Origin: Gymnorhina tibicen
Taxonomy: Eukaryota > Chordata > Aves > Passeriformes > Artamidae
Direction: 5' to 3'
Length of the DNA: 64,000 nucleotides
Assembly (NCBI GenBank): GCA_013399875.1
Contig: VXAZ01001725.1
Coordinates: forward strand, 85,575-149,574
Shown here in pieces: positions 1-54,319 of this stretch; the first letter of the stretch is position 1, and every line of letters starts with the position of its first letter. A program made the position numbers and the translations under genes. The notes below the pieces were generated by a model, which saw only the letters and a list, made by a program, of their open reading frames with translations, did not search any database and was not told the origin of the DNA.

Positions 1-3000
1 GGAAGACACTCCTACCCAACACATCCCTGGTATCCTACTTTTTCCTGCCCTGCCTGACATCTGCCTGCTCTACCAGGATGCAGAGAGTGGCCGCAGGTCT
101 GCTCCACCTTCCCTCTGCCAGCACAGAGGGGTGTAGGAGTCAGCAGAAGGAAACAAGGTGTTCAGTCACAGCTGACAATTAACACACAGCATTGCTGCTG
201 CTTGACCCACATCAGTGAGCAATAAAAGCCATGATTTTTACAAAGATCTGCTAAGGTGAAGACTTTGGAGGAGCCTCCTTCCACTTTCAGAGTAAAACAT
301 TGAGGTTGGGGGTGGGAGGGATTCACACTTTCTGCTCAAGTCTCAGAGAAAATGTTCTCCCAGATCTACCAACTTTTTGCTAAGATTGTGGCCCTGCTTC
401 AAAGCATGGAAGCAGCCATGGCCCCAACATCCACACGGAGCTTTAAAAGGGCAGAGAGGCACTTTCGAGCTGGGTTCTGCAGTGCTCTTTCTAATTTTCT
501 GCTCTTAGAAATGTCTCTCTAGTCAAAACAATAAACTGGTATTTCAAAGGCACCAGGCTTACTTCTGCATTGCAGCCACCCTCTGTTATTTTAGATTGAC
601 CGCACTCACATATGCCATTGTAAAAATTCACCCCAGATCGCAGCCTCAGTATAATTTCATGCGTGACTCAATTTGCAATTACAACTTTACGCTTTCACAT
701 CCCCTCCTTTCAGCCTGAGCCACTGCCCAGCACACAGCACAACCTGACCTACTAATTCCCTCTCCTCATCCACAGCTCCTGCCTGTGCCACGGAGCGTTG
801 TGGAGAGAGAGCCTTTAGTCAAGACCTGGGGTGACAAAACATCCCACCCCGTCTAAGTATGCTGTTCCACTATTTAATTATCCACACTGTTAAATCCAAG
901 GGGTGAGTTCTCCAGTTTCACTGGCCAACCCGGTGATGTAATCCCAACTTTGATGTTTTAGGGGACTGAAAAGCTTTAGCAACTTGCAGGGGCCTTCCTT
1001 CATGCTTGCTCACCGTGCTGTTTTCATTACCAGTTCTGCCTAGAATTGCCACAAGAATCTACCAACCCAGATACAACCTGTTTGCCTGCTATTAATTAGG
1101 GTAACACCAGCACTGAATAGATTTCCAAGGTTTTACTCCCAATGGCAAGCAAAAGCTTGCAAGGCTATGCAGCCACAGAAGCCCTTCCACACACAACCCA
1201 GCTGTCTCTGATGGGTAACGGGATGATTTCGTACCAGCAGCCAAAACACCATGCATGAAGGCAGCTCTGGGCTAATCCTGGGAGCAACCTGCCAGTCTCC
1301 AGATCCACCAGCCAGCCTTCCCAGCCCATGCCCCAGAAGGGTACAGCTCTTACCCCATCCCTCTTGCACAGTTACAGCCAGGGGATGTGGAGCAAAGGGA
1401 GGGGGAACTCCATCTCTGCATCTCCAGCATTCCTCATGTATTAGATTTCCACAAAAAACAGTGGCTTTGCTTTCCTTTCTCTTTCCATTACATGCCCAAA
1501 ACGAAGTTTGTGATAGAATTATAAAGTAATTAGTTTGGATAACAAAGCACATCACTGTTACTAGTTAGTAAAGTGTAATTCGGGAAACTGCATGTTGGTA
1601 AAAAGAACAGAGACTGAATTAAAGATGAAATGAAGTACAAACAGCTCAACTTTCCAGCAGAGGAATCCATGCCAGGAAAGGATCAAGATTAGTTAAGCTA
1701 GTTCTTTTAGAGTGGTTTCCTCTTCATAAATGCCAGCAGATGAAAATGCAGCAAAAAATGATTAATGTTGTAAGTTGTAGGTTAATGCAAGCTATTTCTT
1801 TGAAAAGGAAGAGCAAACCTTGCAATATTATCTTCCAAATAATAAAATCTATATCATATTTTTTCACTATTTCAACAATTAAACATTTCAGTCATTCTTG
1901 CTGGATAAAGGCCAAAACTCTCAAATCCAAAGCAGTAGTTTTTAAGGGATAGTTACCACTGCCTCTGGCATTAACAGCTGCCATCCCCAGGTCTTGGCTG
2001 GCATTAACAGCTCAGATCCCACCAGTCAGTCGTGTATCACACTATCAGGGAGCACATCACTTGCAGTATCTGAATACTTATTTCAAAAATTCCTTTTTTG
2101 GAGCTAGAGAACTGTTTGAGATATGCAGCAACTTCAGAGCACAAGAGGTGAAGTTTTATTCTAAAAGGCCATTACGAAACCAGGAACAGTTTCCAGAGCA
2201 ATTTCCACTACAACACAAAGTGTCCGTGGCAGATGGAGAATTAAACTGTCATTTTTTTGTTAAATACCCACTGTGATGACTGGCAATCCTGACTAAGGAG
2301 AGGATTCATCTCACCTCTGGATATTGCCAGTCTAAAGGAGTTGGCCAGCCTTTCCTCTTGGGCACTAGACAGATGCTCTTCCAGAGGGATTCCCACCACA
2401 TAGTCAAGATGAAACCTATCCCCTTCTCCTTCATTTGAATTTCCTATGGACTTACAAATCAAAATTCAAACATTCCCATTCTTAGAGCTGGGAAAAGAAA
2501 ACCACCTCACTGCAGGTGAATCATTAATGACTGAGGGTTTTTGCTTGAGATGCTCCAACTGGGACAACATCTAAAACAGCTGCGTGGTCCCACTGTCAAG
2601 GGCCCCACGCTGGTGGTGGCAAAAACATCTGATTCAAGGTAGAACTGCACCTGGTTTGAGGCCACTGAACTTAACTATTTCCCAGTGAATTGAGAGGGCT
2701 TTGGAGCAAGGCAGAAATGATGCTGTCCTCTCCCAGCACCGGCCCGTGTAAGCACGGCAGTGATCGATGAGAAGCCAAGCGAGTAAAGTGGTCTCTGTAA
2801 TTACAGAGCTGTGCTGGTGAAGCTGCTTGCTGGGCAAGGCACTCAGCAGAGGTGAACACCCATGAAGGGGAATGGCATTACTGGCCAGGGCTCGTGCACA
2901 AACTTCCCAGGGAGGGATTAAGACACTCACGTAGGTTTTATATGACTGACTCGACCAGTCCTTCAGCAGCCCTGTCCATCAGAGGAACAGTAGGCAAAAT

Positions 3001-4284
3001 ATTGAAAGCAACAGTAAAATCTTAGTCTTACTGCAATCAAGTTTTCACCCTGAGTCTTTTTTGGCAACTCACAATCTACTGGTAGAAGAAAGCATTTTGT
3101 GATTGCACTAAAACTTCTGGAAATTAATTTTAATTGCAAACTTGTGCGTCTTGGAGCATAAATAAATTCACAGCAAAAAGTCCTAAGCAATCTTAAAAAT
3201 TGCTCCAAAAATTGCACAGTGTGTGTCAAACTCAGCTGCTCCTTGGAATCTGTTGCAAAATATTGCAGAGACCCTCATGCTCTAAAGGTAGAGACAAGGT
3301 TTTGTTTTGCCAGCCACAGACACAGGAGACCAAACCTGTAGCCCTCGCGTGGGAGGCTTTAGGACATCAGCCCAGAGGTTACATTCAGGCCTCTGTAACG
3401 TTTTTCTTTTTTTTTTTAAGAAAAGAACAACTTGGTCACCTTTAAAGACACAAAGTTTCCAGCAACTGATCAGGAAGATGTTAATCTAAATTATTCTGTA
3501 TTTTCAATCTATCATCCCTCATAATGTATTTAGGTCTTCCATACAAAAGACAGTGTTAGATTTAAAGGCTCATAAACACAGTGGAAGTTGGTACAGCACT
3601 GGGAGTACATGAGCACCTCTTTTGGGGTACAGTGCATATTTTTCATGTGCTGTGTTTACCCTGAGAAGTCTCATAGGCTCACACTTCCCAGCACTTCACC
3701 TGATTTCACACTACTGAGAAGAGTCCTTGGTTTGGGTATCCAAGTAGAAAGGCATCTTTCATGTATCAGAAAAACCTGTCCTCGCAATCCTGGATGATGT
3801 TTGACCACAGGTTCCAATTAAATCAAGTAGTTATGAGGACTTTGTTGTCCAAGATAGCCCCTGGACTACATTGCCAAAAAATTACAGACTGGAAATATAT
3901 CAAAGGACTAATTACTTCCAAAAATAACCTGAACAATTGCCACATTGCCATGTTTGCCTGAACGGTCTCAGCCTCCTCTAGTAGGATTTAGTTGCCTAAA
4001 ATTGCAGCTTCCAGAAATAGTATCAACTTGCTGAACTTCTCCTTGGACAAGGAAGCCAAGCACAATTTAAGTAAATGAATGTGCAAAGTATTGTGATGAG
4101 TTAACCTCTAAAATGCCTTCACTTTTAACAACAAAGAGCAGAGGCACTTCAGCAGCACAACAGTATTTGCCCTGGATCTTTAAATATCCCAGGGCGTTAG
4201 TGAATCTAGGCTAAATGGAAGATCAGAGCTAAAGCAGGATGAAGGCAAACAAGCTGCTATTTATTATCTACCAGGGAACTAACA
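1..4284. other. Sequence 3' of the last recognised DNAJB6 exon
   Basis: No coding exon, RNA gene or clear interspersed repeat was recognised. A human-like lysine-rich exon 10 was looked for on the minus strand and not found. A short direct repeat (CTGGCATTAACAGCT at 1965-1979 and 1998-2012) is the only local structure noted. It may still be intronic if the long isoform continues beyond the window. Confidence 0.5.
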
Positions 4285-44850
<40,566 letters not shown>

Positions 44851-45458
44851 GTTTCAGGAGTTGTCTTGGACACAACAGATGAGTCTTTCAAGGCCTGTTA
44901 ACAACAACAACTTGTAAATTAAGTTTGTCCAGTACTGTTACTTCATAGAAGTCACACAGAAGCCTGGTATTGCCTAGTATCAAACCTGATCGAAGAAAGT
45001 TCAAATGTTTCAAATCCCAAAAAAATTAATCCATTTTGTTTTAGGTCAAGAGATCAAACAATTACTTTAATTTGTATTTTTATGTTCTTTGATCCCACTG
45101 AAACACAGTACACAAACACATAGATAAATAGCAGTTCCTGAAACAGATTAGACTGATAAGCTAAATTTAATCAGTATTTTAAGAAGGGCATCTGGATCAC
45201 AGTTTTGATGTAGATATTAATAACTCTGAATGCAAAAGTTCACCTAATGTTATCTATGACACCTGTCATGTCTTAAGCACATATGGGCATAAACAAAGGG
45301 ACCCATTTTCACATCTGTTCTTCAGAACATTACTTCCACTGAGATGCTCCCTTCAGAAAAGCAATGTATGCGCAGGTCTTAGAAATCTAGAACTGCGCCT
45401 GGATCCAAAGGCATTTATTTGGATACAGAGCTAACCCCCATCTGCGGTGCCAAAAAAC

Positions 45459-45885
45459 TGATGCCTGGGGTGGCTACCTAGAAAAAGAGACTAGATAAGA
45501 ATAAGGGAGTAAAGGTAGGTATTTATTTAAAGGGCCTTCACAGGTACACCCTGGGGAGCCAAAGGCTACACCCAAGATGGACCTCAGGTCACGAGTTCTT
45601 CACACTTTTATATGGTTGGTTCATTTGCATATCAGGGTTAATTCTCCAATTAAAACTTCAGTTAATGATGTAACTACCCCAAGTTTGCCCTCCTCTTCAG
45701 AGGCCTTAGTTTACACATTTTGGGCCTAGGACAATCTGGGTGTCCTCGGAGAGCAAGCTTGGAGAGGCTTTGTTACATCTAACGAGCATGAGAGAACAGC
45801 AGCTAACAGGCCACAAGAAACTTCAGAGTTACACACCAGGCAGTACAGCATTTGAAAAATACAGAAGTTAAAACCTAAGGCATCA
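45459..45885 (-). mobile_element. LTR-like element (avian endogenous retrovirus type), probably solo
   Basis: The 427-base segment begins TGATGCCT and ends AGGCATCA, a perfect 8-base terminal inverted repeat with the TG...CA ends of retroviral LTRs. On the minus strand it has a TATA-like CCATATAAAA near 45615-45606 and an AATAAA at 45527-45522, spaced as promoter and poly(A) signals in an LTR. The text resembles avian LTRs I know. No clear target duplication is seen and no retroviral coding sequence was recognised next to it. Beyond the 3' end (below 45459) a TGGCACCGC sequence could be a primer-binding-site remnant, but this is weak. Confidence 0.6.
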
Positions 45886-48800
45886 CACCTGTTGAGCCCA
45901 TTAAGCCTTTCTTGTACTAAGACATTGACAAAAAATGCACATGTTGCCAAAGCTACTGAATACCATCTGCTTCCTTTACGTTTACCAAGAGAAGCACATA
46001 GCCAGGCAGGATTGCTCCAACTGCAAGGTAACCAACCAACTCAAGTGCAGAGGCACTTAGTGTTTCTTAGTGTAAAAATATAGTTTCCACAACAGTCCTG
46101 AGAAACCTAGAAGTTAAAAAAACAATTTAAATACTGACAGTTTCTTGTCAACATTGGAGAATAATTACAAAGAACAGTTACACTGACCATTACTCCAACT
46201 AAATGACCACTAAGATGAAAGAACCTTTCTAAGAAGTTTCAAGAATGTTTTGTATCTTCATGCAAAGCTGCCTTCTCTCCACCACTGTAAAAAGCCTCCA
46301 TTCTGGCAAAACTTCCAATCCCCTCTCCATCCTACCACTCCTGGCTTGTTTCAAGTTTTATGAACAAGGAAACAGTGACCTTTTCCAGGAGTTTTCAACT
46401 TGTTTCAGGAAAAGTCACCCAAATACACTCAGAACATAACAATACAGCAGTGTATTAGTCACATTTTCTTATCTCATGCATCAAGAACAAAAATTCATTG
46501 AAATAACCTTTTCCCCCCCCAACTCATTCAGTGTTTTTCATTTTAGCCCAGGCAAAGTCTCAGTTTCCTTTTCTTTCACTTAAATGCTGAAAAAAACAAG
46601 TATGATGTAGCCTAGTGAAATAGTCTGAAATTAATTTATTGTACTACTTTTACACGTATCTTTCAAGATCCTGGGATATAAACATTAAAGAAAGACTTCC
46701 TTTTAAAATAAATTGGTACATCTTCAAAATATGGTCCTGCTGTAGATTAAAGCTTAATTAACTGTAATTATGGATTGTGGTTACACACACATTTCCTCAA
46801 ATGGCAAAACCAGTTTAAGAGATACCGTACCATGCTTCCTCTCCTCTCCAAACTACTTACAGAAGCAAATGTATTGGAGGACCCATGTGTTTAAAACTTG
46901 GGTGGTTTTAGCAATCTACTTAACCATACTGTCCCACAAACACAAAATTGAAGTGCAGCAGGTAAATAGCCCTTTGCCCTTTGAAGAAATCTCCACATCA
47001 AAAAACCAGTAGGGGTATAGTTAATACTGTGACCAACGCCAAAGGAAGGTGGGGGACGTGCATTAAAATTAACATTAAGAATGCCAATAATAATATACTA
47101 ATGGCAGGGTCCAACATGTAAACATACAGATTACCAAAAATATCCCAGGATATTTGCTATCAACTGGCCTCTCTAGTTCTGCTGTTTCCCACACAACAAT
47201 TAGAATGGCTCTGTGAACACAGAGGTGAGGAGCAAAGTCAGTATGGGTTAAGTATGTTATCAAATCCCATAGCCACCCTTATGAGCAATAGCATATATGG
47301 AATGTAAAGTTTACAAAAAGAAATCAGAAGGGGGGAATCTAGTATAAGTCAAGCTTAAGGCTAGAGGTCAGAGTCCCTCCTGACAAGAGATACCAGCCTA
47401 AAACTAGTAAGCAAACAGCAGGAAGCCACAGGCCAGGAGCACGTACCATAACAGTAAGTGTTCTTTCCATATTCTCCTTTTCTTAAATACAAGACTTTCA
47501 TTAGCTCTCCTCTCAATTCAGATACCTATCTTGGAGGGAAAATTTAAACCTCAAGCTTCTAACTAGAAAAAGCATATAGGAAAAGCAACTTAGATGCAAA
47601 AAATAAATCACATCTTTTCCTAGATGTGCACACAGGTAATCATACTGATTTCAACATACATTTTTTAAACACTTTGCTGTTTTTTAAAAACAATGCTACA
47701 GAGCTGTTAAGTTCAGACTCAATACAAACAAAATATATTCTAGGTAACAGAAGCCTGAAGTTGGGACAAAAAAAACAATGCTGAAGCAACAAGACCACCT
47801 CTTAACAGATGACTCTGAGCCTAAAAAGCAACTCCTTCAAGTTAGAGGAATTATTTGTTTCAAAGAAATGTCCGGGGACTGCATATTCTGTCTCTAGTGT
47901 GAGTGTTATTGCTCACACAGTTTCTACTGACCACTAACATAGAGACTGGAATTAAGACAAGCCAGAAGTTTTCTATAAAAACCAAGTTGTTAATATTCTC
48001 CTTCTCCTAATCAAAGCATCACCAAAGTCAGGTGACAGCAAGAATTCATCTCTGAAATATTGTTATTTCTATCTGCTAGTTATCATAAAGCATAAACTGT
48101 ACAGCTGAAATTTTAGTTATCATAGGAACTTTTCTTGTATGCAAAAAGGCTTTAAAAGTATTTACAAGAAGAAAATTCATCTGCATCTTTTTTTGTCCAG
48201 CTTAAGAAAAAAAAGTCAGCTAATATTTAGCCCCTCAACAGCCAGTAAGACTGACAAAAAAACCCCCCCACACACGCCCACAAAACCCTCCTTCCCTCAA
48301 AAAAACCAAAAACACTCACAAACTAGAAAAGACCTCTATCTGCAATCTTTTCAGGACAGAATTATTTACAATATTCACTCAAGGACACAGCCACCATCAG
48401 CTTATAATAAAACAAAATATGGATGACCATTGACTTAGAAAATAGAACATGGCCAATTAAAAAAAAAAAATCAGTACTTAAAGGCTAGCAGGAATCTGCA
48501 TGGTGAAAATGCCTAGATGTTTCCAAGATGCAAACCATATACCTCCCTGCAAGAAACCACTCAACTGTCCTAACCAAAATGACATGACAAAAATCTTCTC
48601 CAAACACCCAATCTGTCAATTTGTCTCCAAATATACAAGCAAGGCTCATTAATTAGGCACTTGAGAGTTTTTTCTAAAGCCAGGAGGAAGCCAGCCCACA
48701 CTAGCTGATTTCCTGCCTCCATCCACAGAAAATCTTCAAAATTTCAGAAAAAAAAGACAAGCAAAAAAAAAAACCCAGCTGAAAGGAGATGTTTCATGGC

Positions 48801-51784
48801 CTTCATGTTTGCTCGCAAAAATCTGTAGTTTCTTGTGCTGGAAACTGCATTGTATTTACCGTGTGCTATCAGCTCCTTCAACTCCTTCTTTGGGGCATGA
48901 AAATCAAATAGGCAGATGTTTATGTGAACCAAAAGTTTCCATAGTTTATAGATTTCTCAGTCATCACAGGAGAAGGCAGCTTTGTTCTGGCTTATGGAGC
49001 AGTGGCCCTGAACTACTGACTCAAGGCAAGTGACAGGCTCAGGCCCTCCTCACACAGCTCAGCCCAGTGCTCGACCAGAGTTATCCCAAAACCTGGCTCA
49101 TAAACTCTCTTTACAGCACAGTCTTCAGCTACATAAAAAGCATGAGAAGTATTACAGAAAATAGATACGCAGAGAGCTCTAAACTTTTATAGGATCAGAT
49201 GCAAGTAATCAGACAAACAACCAGCAGCGATGACAAAGCAGCACCCCTAACTAAATACGGAAGGGACGAAAGTATCCAAACAAGAAATTCTTAGAGCAGC
49301 CAGGAGGGAATTCAGACAGCAAGGGGCATGCGACCTTTGCAGTCAGCTTAGTCAGAAAAAGTTATCTATTTCTGGCCATGAAGCAACAGGCAGCACGGAG
49401 AGTCCTGAAAGATGCCAGAATAGCTCAAGCGTAGTGACTACAGCAGTCACCTGGAGAGCGGGATGGAGTTCCAAACTCCTGATTCATGCAGTTCACAGAA
49501 GCAGGCAGTCATCAACATCCTCTGCAAGTCCCACAGCCATCCAGTTCTGAGGACCTGCCTGCTTTCCATGGACTTATCTAAAGGATTGCATCTTGCTGGC
49601 AACTCCAGAGGAACAAATATCCTGCTCTGAATCCCAGTTCGCTTTGACTGAACTCACAAAGATCCACTGTGCTAGAGCTGTAGAGGGGCTAACACAAAAA
49701 TTCCCACAGTTTACCAGAAAATTTTTCTAACAGTAAGAATGCTAAGGAACAAATAAAGTTACTTATGAGTGCAAAAACACAAAGCAAGAAAACCTGTGTA
49801 ACTTTTGTGATTAATAAACCTGACAAATACATTTAAACAAGGCACCAGCAATTTTTTCCTCCTACTTACACATGCACAGTGCAGTGCAGAGTAAAGCATA
49901 TTAAAGACTTCAATACTTTTAACTTACTTACCTAAGCTTAGAAAGGTTGTCACAGTTTAACTTCACAAGGTCTGGAAATTTATTGTTTCATGGAAAAATG
50001 TCCATTTGCCATGTAATTAAAATTAATAAAATGTACTTAAATAGCCATGTTTATACTCATTATTTTAATACTCCGTCAGCATCCCCAGGAGATGAATTTA
50101 ATAAAACGAACATTCCAAAAAGCTTAGTTTAATCTCATGTTTACAGCAAACATCCTGCTTGTATGTCAGACGGCAGAGTGGATCTGGACAGTTATTATTA
50201 TACCAGGATGCAGTTCATACAGGGAGAAGGCAGCTGGGCTGACTGCTTTACCTTGCAGTTCACATTCCTTAGTAGAAAAGCCAGCAACAACAAAACTCCA
50301 CCACAGCCAAACAAGAGACACCTGCACAAGACACCCGCGCCACTTAAGGCAAGAAGTTACAAAGAACCCTGTCCACTCCTCTCCTCCCCAAGGGCAGCAA
50401 GACACAACTCTGGCAAGAATTACAGGACTTAGTCTGTATTGCTGCCTGGAATATGGAAAGCCTGTAGAGGGCAACAAGTAAGAAACTATTAAAAAAGAGT
50501 GACCCAACCAAAAATGGAAACAGAAGAAATGCAAAATCTTCATCTGTGAAAGAAATGTAAACTGGCTAACAAAAACCAGGAAAGGATGGTGATCAGTGAA
50601 CAGGCCACCCTGATTCCCTTGGCTGAGACTCTCCTGCTTATCCATCTGATCTCTGATAAAGGGGGACTTATTCATGATCTTTCCTTAAAGCAAAGGAGCA
50701 TTTTTCCAAAACATGGCAACTCAGGTGTCCAAATTTGGAATTGTGTCACAAATACTGGAACACTGTCACTCTTCTAAAACTAACCATAAAAGGCTATTTT
50801 ATATGAAGTGAAATTCCTATCTTATTTTGAAAAATATATTATCTGTGTATGATTAAGCAATTAAAAACAGTGAAAGCCTCATATGAAAGGGCCAGAAAGT
50901 TTCAAACAAATAATCACATGAAATCAGATGATCCTTTAGGGAAAATAAAGTAGTTCAAAGCTTCTACACATTTCCCCTGAAGTGTTTCTGGAGTCACGGT
51001 AACTTTATTTAAGCCAAACAAAAAAAGAAAAAAAAAAAAAGCTTCATTAAAGCAAAGAGCAAATTCTTTTTCAGAGTGTTGACAGGCTGTCATAGATTCA
51101 GATTTTAAGAGAAAAAAGATTTCTAATCAGGAAAATTAAAGTTTAAAAAAAAACTGGCAGTAATGTAGCTATGAACGGCTTCAGACTTATTATATGACCT
51201 TTAAGGTCCTTGTTAAGTACTGAGTCCTCACTAACATCAGTGGGATTTCTGTATTTATTCAGAACAAATAGAAAGCATAAAACATACAACTAGTAACTGT
51301 AGGAGTGAAATGCATATGCATGAATTATTTCTTCCCTAGCAGTTAAATAAATAAAGCAGAATGATTTCATTAAGCCTAAAGTAAGAAAAATCTAACATCC
51401 ATTCAAATGTATTTCATTCAAAAGAAAATACAATTTAAACCTACTAATACGTTCAACTACAGTTTTATTTTAAATCTATCTTGAAATAAACAATCATCAT
51501 ATGCAAGATCCAACAAGTTTTGACAAAGCTAAGCAATTTCTCACTAATCCTTCATTGCTTGAATAAGACAAAGGAAAAGCTGTTGACAGAAAATGTTTTC
51601 AGGACACAGCTGACGAGGTTCTTTACAAATGCTATTAGAGAAATGGAGCACTTCCTACTTAAGGAGCACAATGCTTAAACATAAAGCTCACACAGCTAAG
51701 TTGAAAATTACAGCAATGAATTCCCTTCAAAGCATCACTCCACGGCTAAGAAACAGTAGCTGTGCTGCTGGAAGTCTGGAAGTT

Positions 51785-51965
51785 CAGTGCACTGGCTCGG
51801 CCGAGCTGCACCTCCTCCACAGCCGGCGGCACAAGGGCAGCTCCGGCTCACACGGGTGGCTGCGCCCGGCGCTCAACCCGCGCTGACATTTCAGTCGATT
51901 CCAGGCCACAACTGCGACGCCTCTGGACTGGGTACAACGCAATCACCGCCCTCGTCCCACGCAAG
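51785..51965. promoter_or_regulatory. CpG-rich cluster in intron 1
   Basis: About 18 CpG in 180 bases (for example GCGCCCGGCGCTCAACCCGC near 51863), about 2.5 kb inside the gene from exon 1. Candidate enhancer or alternative first-exon promoter. No splice structure was established. Confidence 0.4.
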
Positions 51966-53498
51966 CTCAGCTCACAGACCTCACCGCACCAATGGGCTCG
52001 GCACAGATGCAAAAACAAACCAAAAACCTGGTATTTATTTCCTCAGGATAGTCCATGTACTGTTAGGAACTCCTACATCCTACATAAGATGATGATGATT
52101 TAACCTAAGTTGTTCCCTCTCTCCACATACATTCTGAAACTTCTAATGGATGAGAGAAAGAATACAGTAGGTAAAGAAATGTATTTATCTATTTTAAAAA
52201 TCAGGAGCAAAACACATTAGCCCTCTAACTAAAACTTCTGTGTCACACAAAATTAAAGCCCTGCATGCCTGCTCCCCAAACCCAGCCAAGATAAATTAGC
52301 AAACTGCATCAATGTGGGACGGACAGAAGAAATACCAGAGCGAGAAGCTGCCTGTGTAAAGAACCTGCTGTAGTTTGAAAGCACAAGCACTAAAAAGACT
52401 GATGAAGAACAAGGGGAACTCTGCAGTTCACAGATAGAGAAATTATTAGTAGTATTGCAGTCTAAACAGTGCTGCCAATAAAAGTAGCAATTTAAATTTC
52501 TCCTCCAAATGAGATTATTTAAGAAAATTTAATACTAATTTAACTTCCATTTCCAACACACTCTTATTCTCCACTAAGAAGTCAGCAAGTCTCTTCTTGG
52601 CCCCTAGAAGGGAGCCAAGAAGAGTAAACAAAGTTAGACCAGTGTTGTGCAATAGTTAAAATTTTGGTTGTTTGAAATTAAAAAAAAAAAACTAATCACA
52701 GAGAGAAGATCTGTAAATACATTTACTCATTGGTCCAAACAAATCTTCTTTGACAACATAATCCATCAAACTAAATGGTATTTTAACTACCAGGCTCTTG
52801 ATCACCAGCTGAACATAAAATCCCTAACTGGAGTACAAGGATCTCCAAAGAGTAAACAAAAATTAAGGTCAGCAGGCAGCAGTGACTGCAATCTCTGCTG
52901 CAGGACCAGAGAGGCAGAGCCTTGCTCCATTCCAGTTGTTCCCTTTGTGTCAACACCTTGTTCTTACCACTTTTTGACACTTTATACCCTAAAAACTCTT
53001 GGGTTTGATCACTCACTATCCAATGTCACAAGCCAGACCATTTACACATTAGCACTGTTAAAAACATAGCTTTCATGTTACTGTGTCTGAATAAGCAGCC
53101 GTTTATTATTATCAGAATTTAAAACAGATTTGTTCAGTATTTTAAATCACTTCTAACATCTTTGCTAGCATGGCTTAAGCCTGCAGCACATATTTTCAGC
53201 AGCCAAGGAGAGCTCTGACAGCAATGCAACATAAAGCGTTGGTGCAATCAGGAACGCTGGTCATAAAACCAGCCCACTGCCCCCTCTGAAGTGCAGCAAA
53301 TACTGACGACAAACAGTGTTCCTTACCTGGCAGTGTCAATTTTCAACTCAGCCCAGAACCTGGCAACAGCGAGTTCAAAACACCCGGCCTCTGCCGACCT
53401 CACCCACAACAAACCTCCCTCCTGCCCCTGTCCCGAGTAAGAAACACTGGGCAGAACGTAACTAAGCTGCTTCCATCGGGGGAGAAAAACCGCGTTCA

Positions 53499-53775
53499 GA
53501 ATCATCAAGAGTAGAAAATGCCCCTGAGACCATCCAGTCCAACCATCCCCTCAACACTGCCACTGTAGCCCTTAAACCACTAAACCACAACACCCACCGC
53601 CACATCCAGACGCTTCTTAAACACCTCCAACGATGGTGACTCCACCACCTCCCTCGGCGACCTATTCCAATGCCTGGCCGCCCTAAATGTGAAATATTTT
53701 TTTTATATTATTTAATCTGAACCTCTCCTGTCTCATCTTAAGGCCGCTTCCTCTGCTCCTTCCCCTGTAGGCACG
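53499..53775 (-). mobile_element. CR1 LINE fragment
   Basis: GAATCATCAAGAG, then CCATCCAGTCCAACCATCCC, TGGTGACTCCACCACCTCC and CTATTCCAATGCCTGGCCGC in reverse CR1 order. It abuts the intron 1 side of the promoter CpG island and contains some CpG of its own. Confidence 0.9.
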
Positions 53776-54319
53776 GCAAGCGAGTCCGCCCCCCCGCGCA
53801 CCATTACAACCTCCTTTCAGGGAGTTGTAGAGAACGGAAAAAAGGAGGGCACAACAACGCTTTCAAGCCGCCAAGGCAGTGCCCTGCGACGAAAAGCGCT
53901 TTAAGGAGAAGATCTGTTTAACGAACCGAGGCTCGCCCTCACCTTCTGGAAACCGACACCACTGCGAGCAAGCAATGGAAATCCCGATTTCTTTCTTTTT
54001 TTTTTTCCCTTGCGGCGAACAGGCGGCAGTGCGAGCTGGGAACGAACGTCCCAGGGATTTGCCCCGCTCCGACTCCCGGGACAGCCCCGGGTAGCCGCTC
54101 CCTCCCCTAGCTCCATGCGATCCCCCCGCCCCGCCAAGGCCAGGCAGAGCCCCCACGGCGCCCGGGGCCATTCCAGCACTGCGGGGCCTGCGCCGGCCGC
54201 GCCGCGAGGCCCGGGTACCAGGGACGCCGCTGCCGAGCACGGCGGCCCGGCCAAGCGCCCGCTCCCCCTGCCTTCCGCATGGCCGCGGCCGGCCCCGGGC
54301 CCGCCTCCCCCGCACTCAC

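Larger units (their letters stand above)
44895..54319 (-). other. Intron 1
   Basis: A 9.4-kb intron within the 5' UTR. It holds a same-strand LTR-like element at 45459-45885, a CpG-rich patch at 51785-51965, a CR1 fragment at 53499-53775 and the inner part of the promoter CpG island. The rest is AT-rich and featureless to my reading. Confidence 0.7.

Noticed and set aside
1133..1555. Minus-strand open frame with a GKRKESK stretch, considered as the lysine-rich human-type exon 10 of DNAJB6
   Set aside because: There is no acceptor in front of it, the following residues do not resemble the KKKKSTKGNH-type tail, and only one short basic run agrees. The frame fits chance.
4260..4265. AATAAA just after the exon 9 stop as proof of a terminal exon
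   Set aside because: It would leave a 3' UTR of only a few tens of bases, and the hexamer is common in AT-rich DNA. Kept only as a note in the exon entry.
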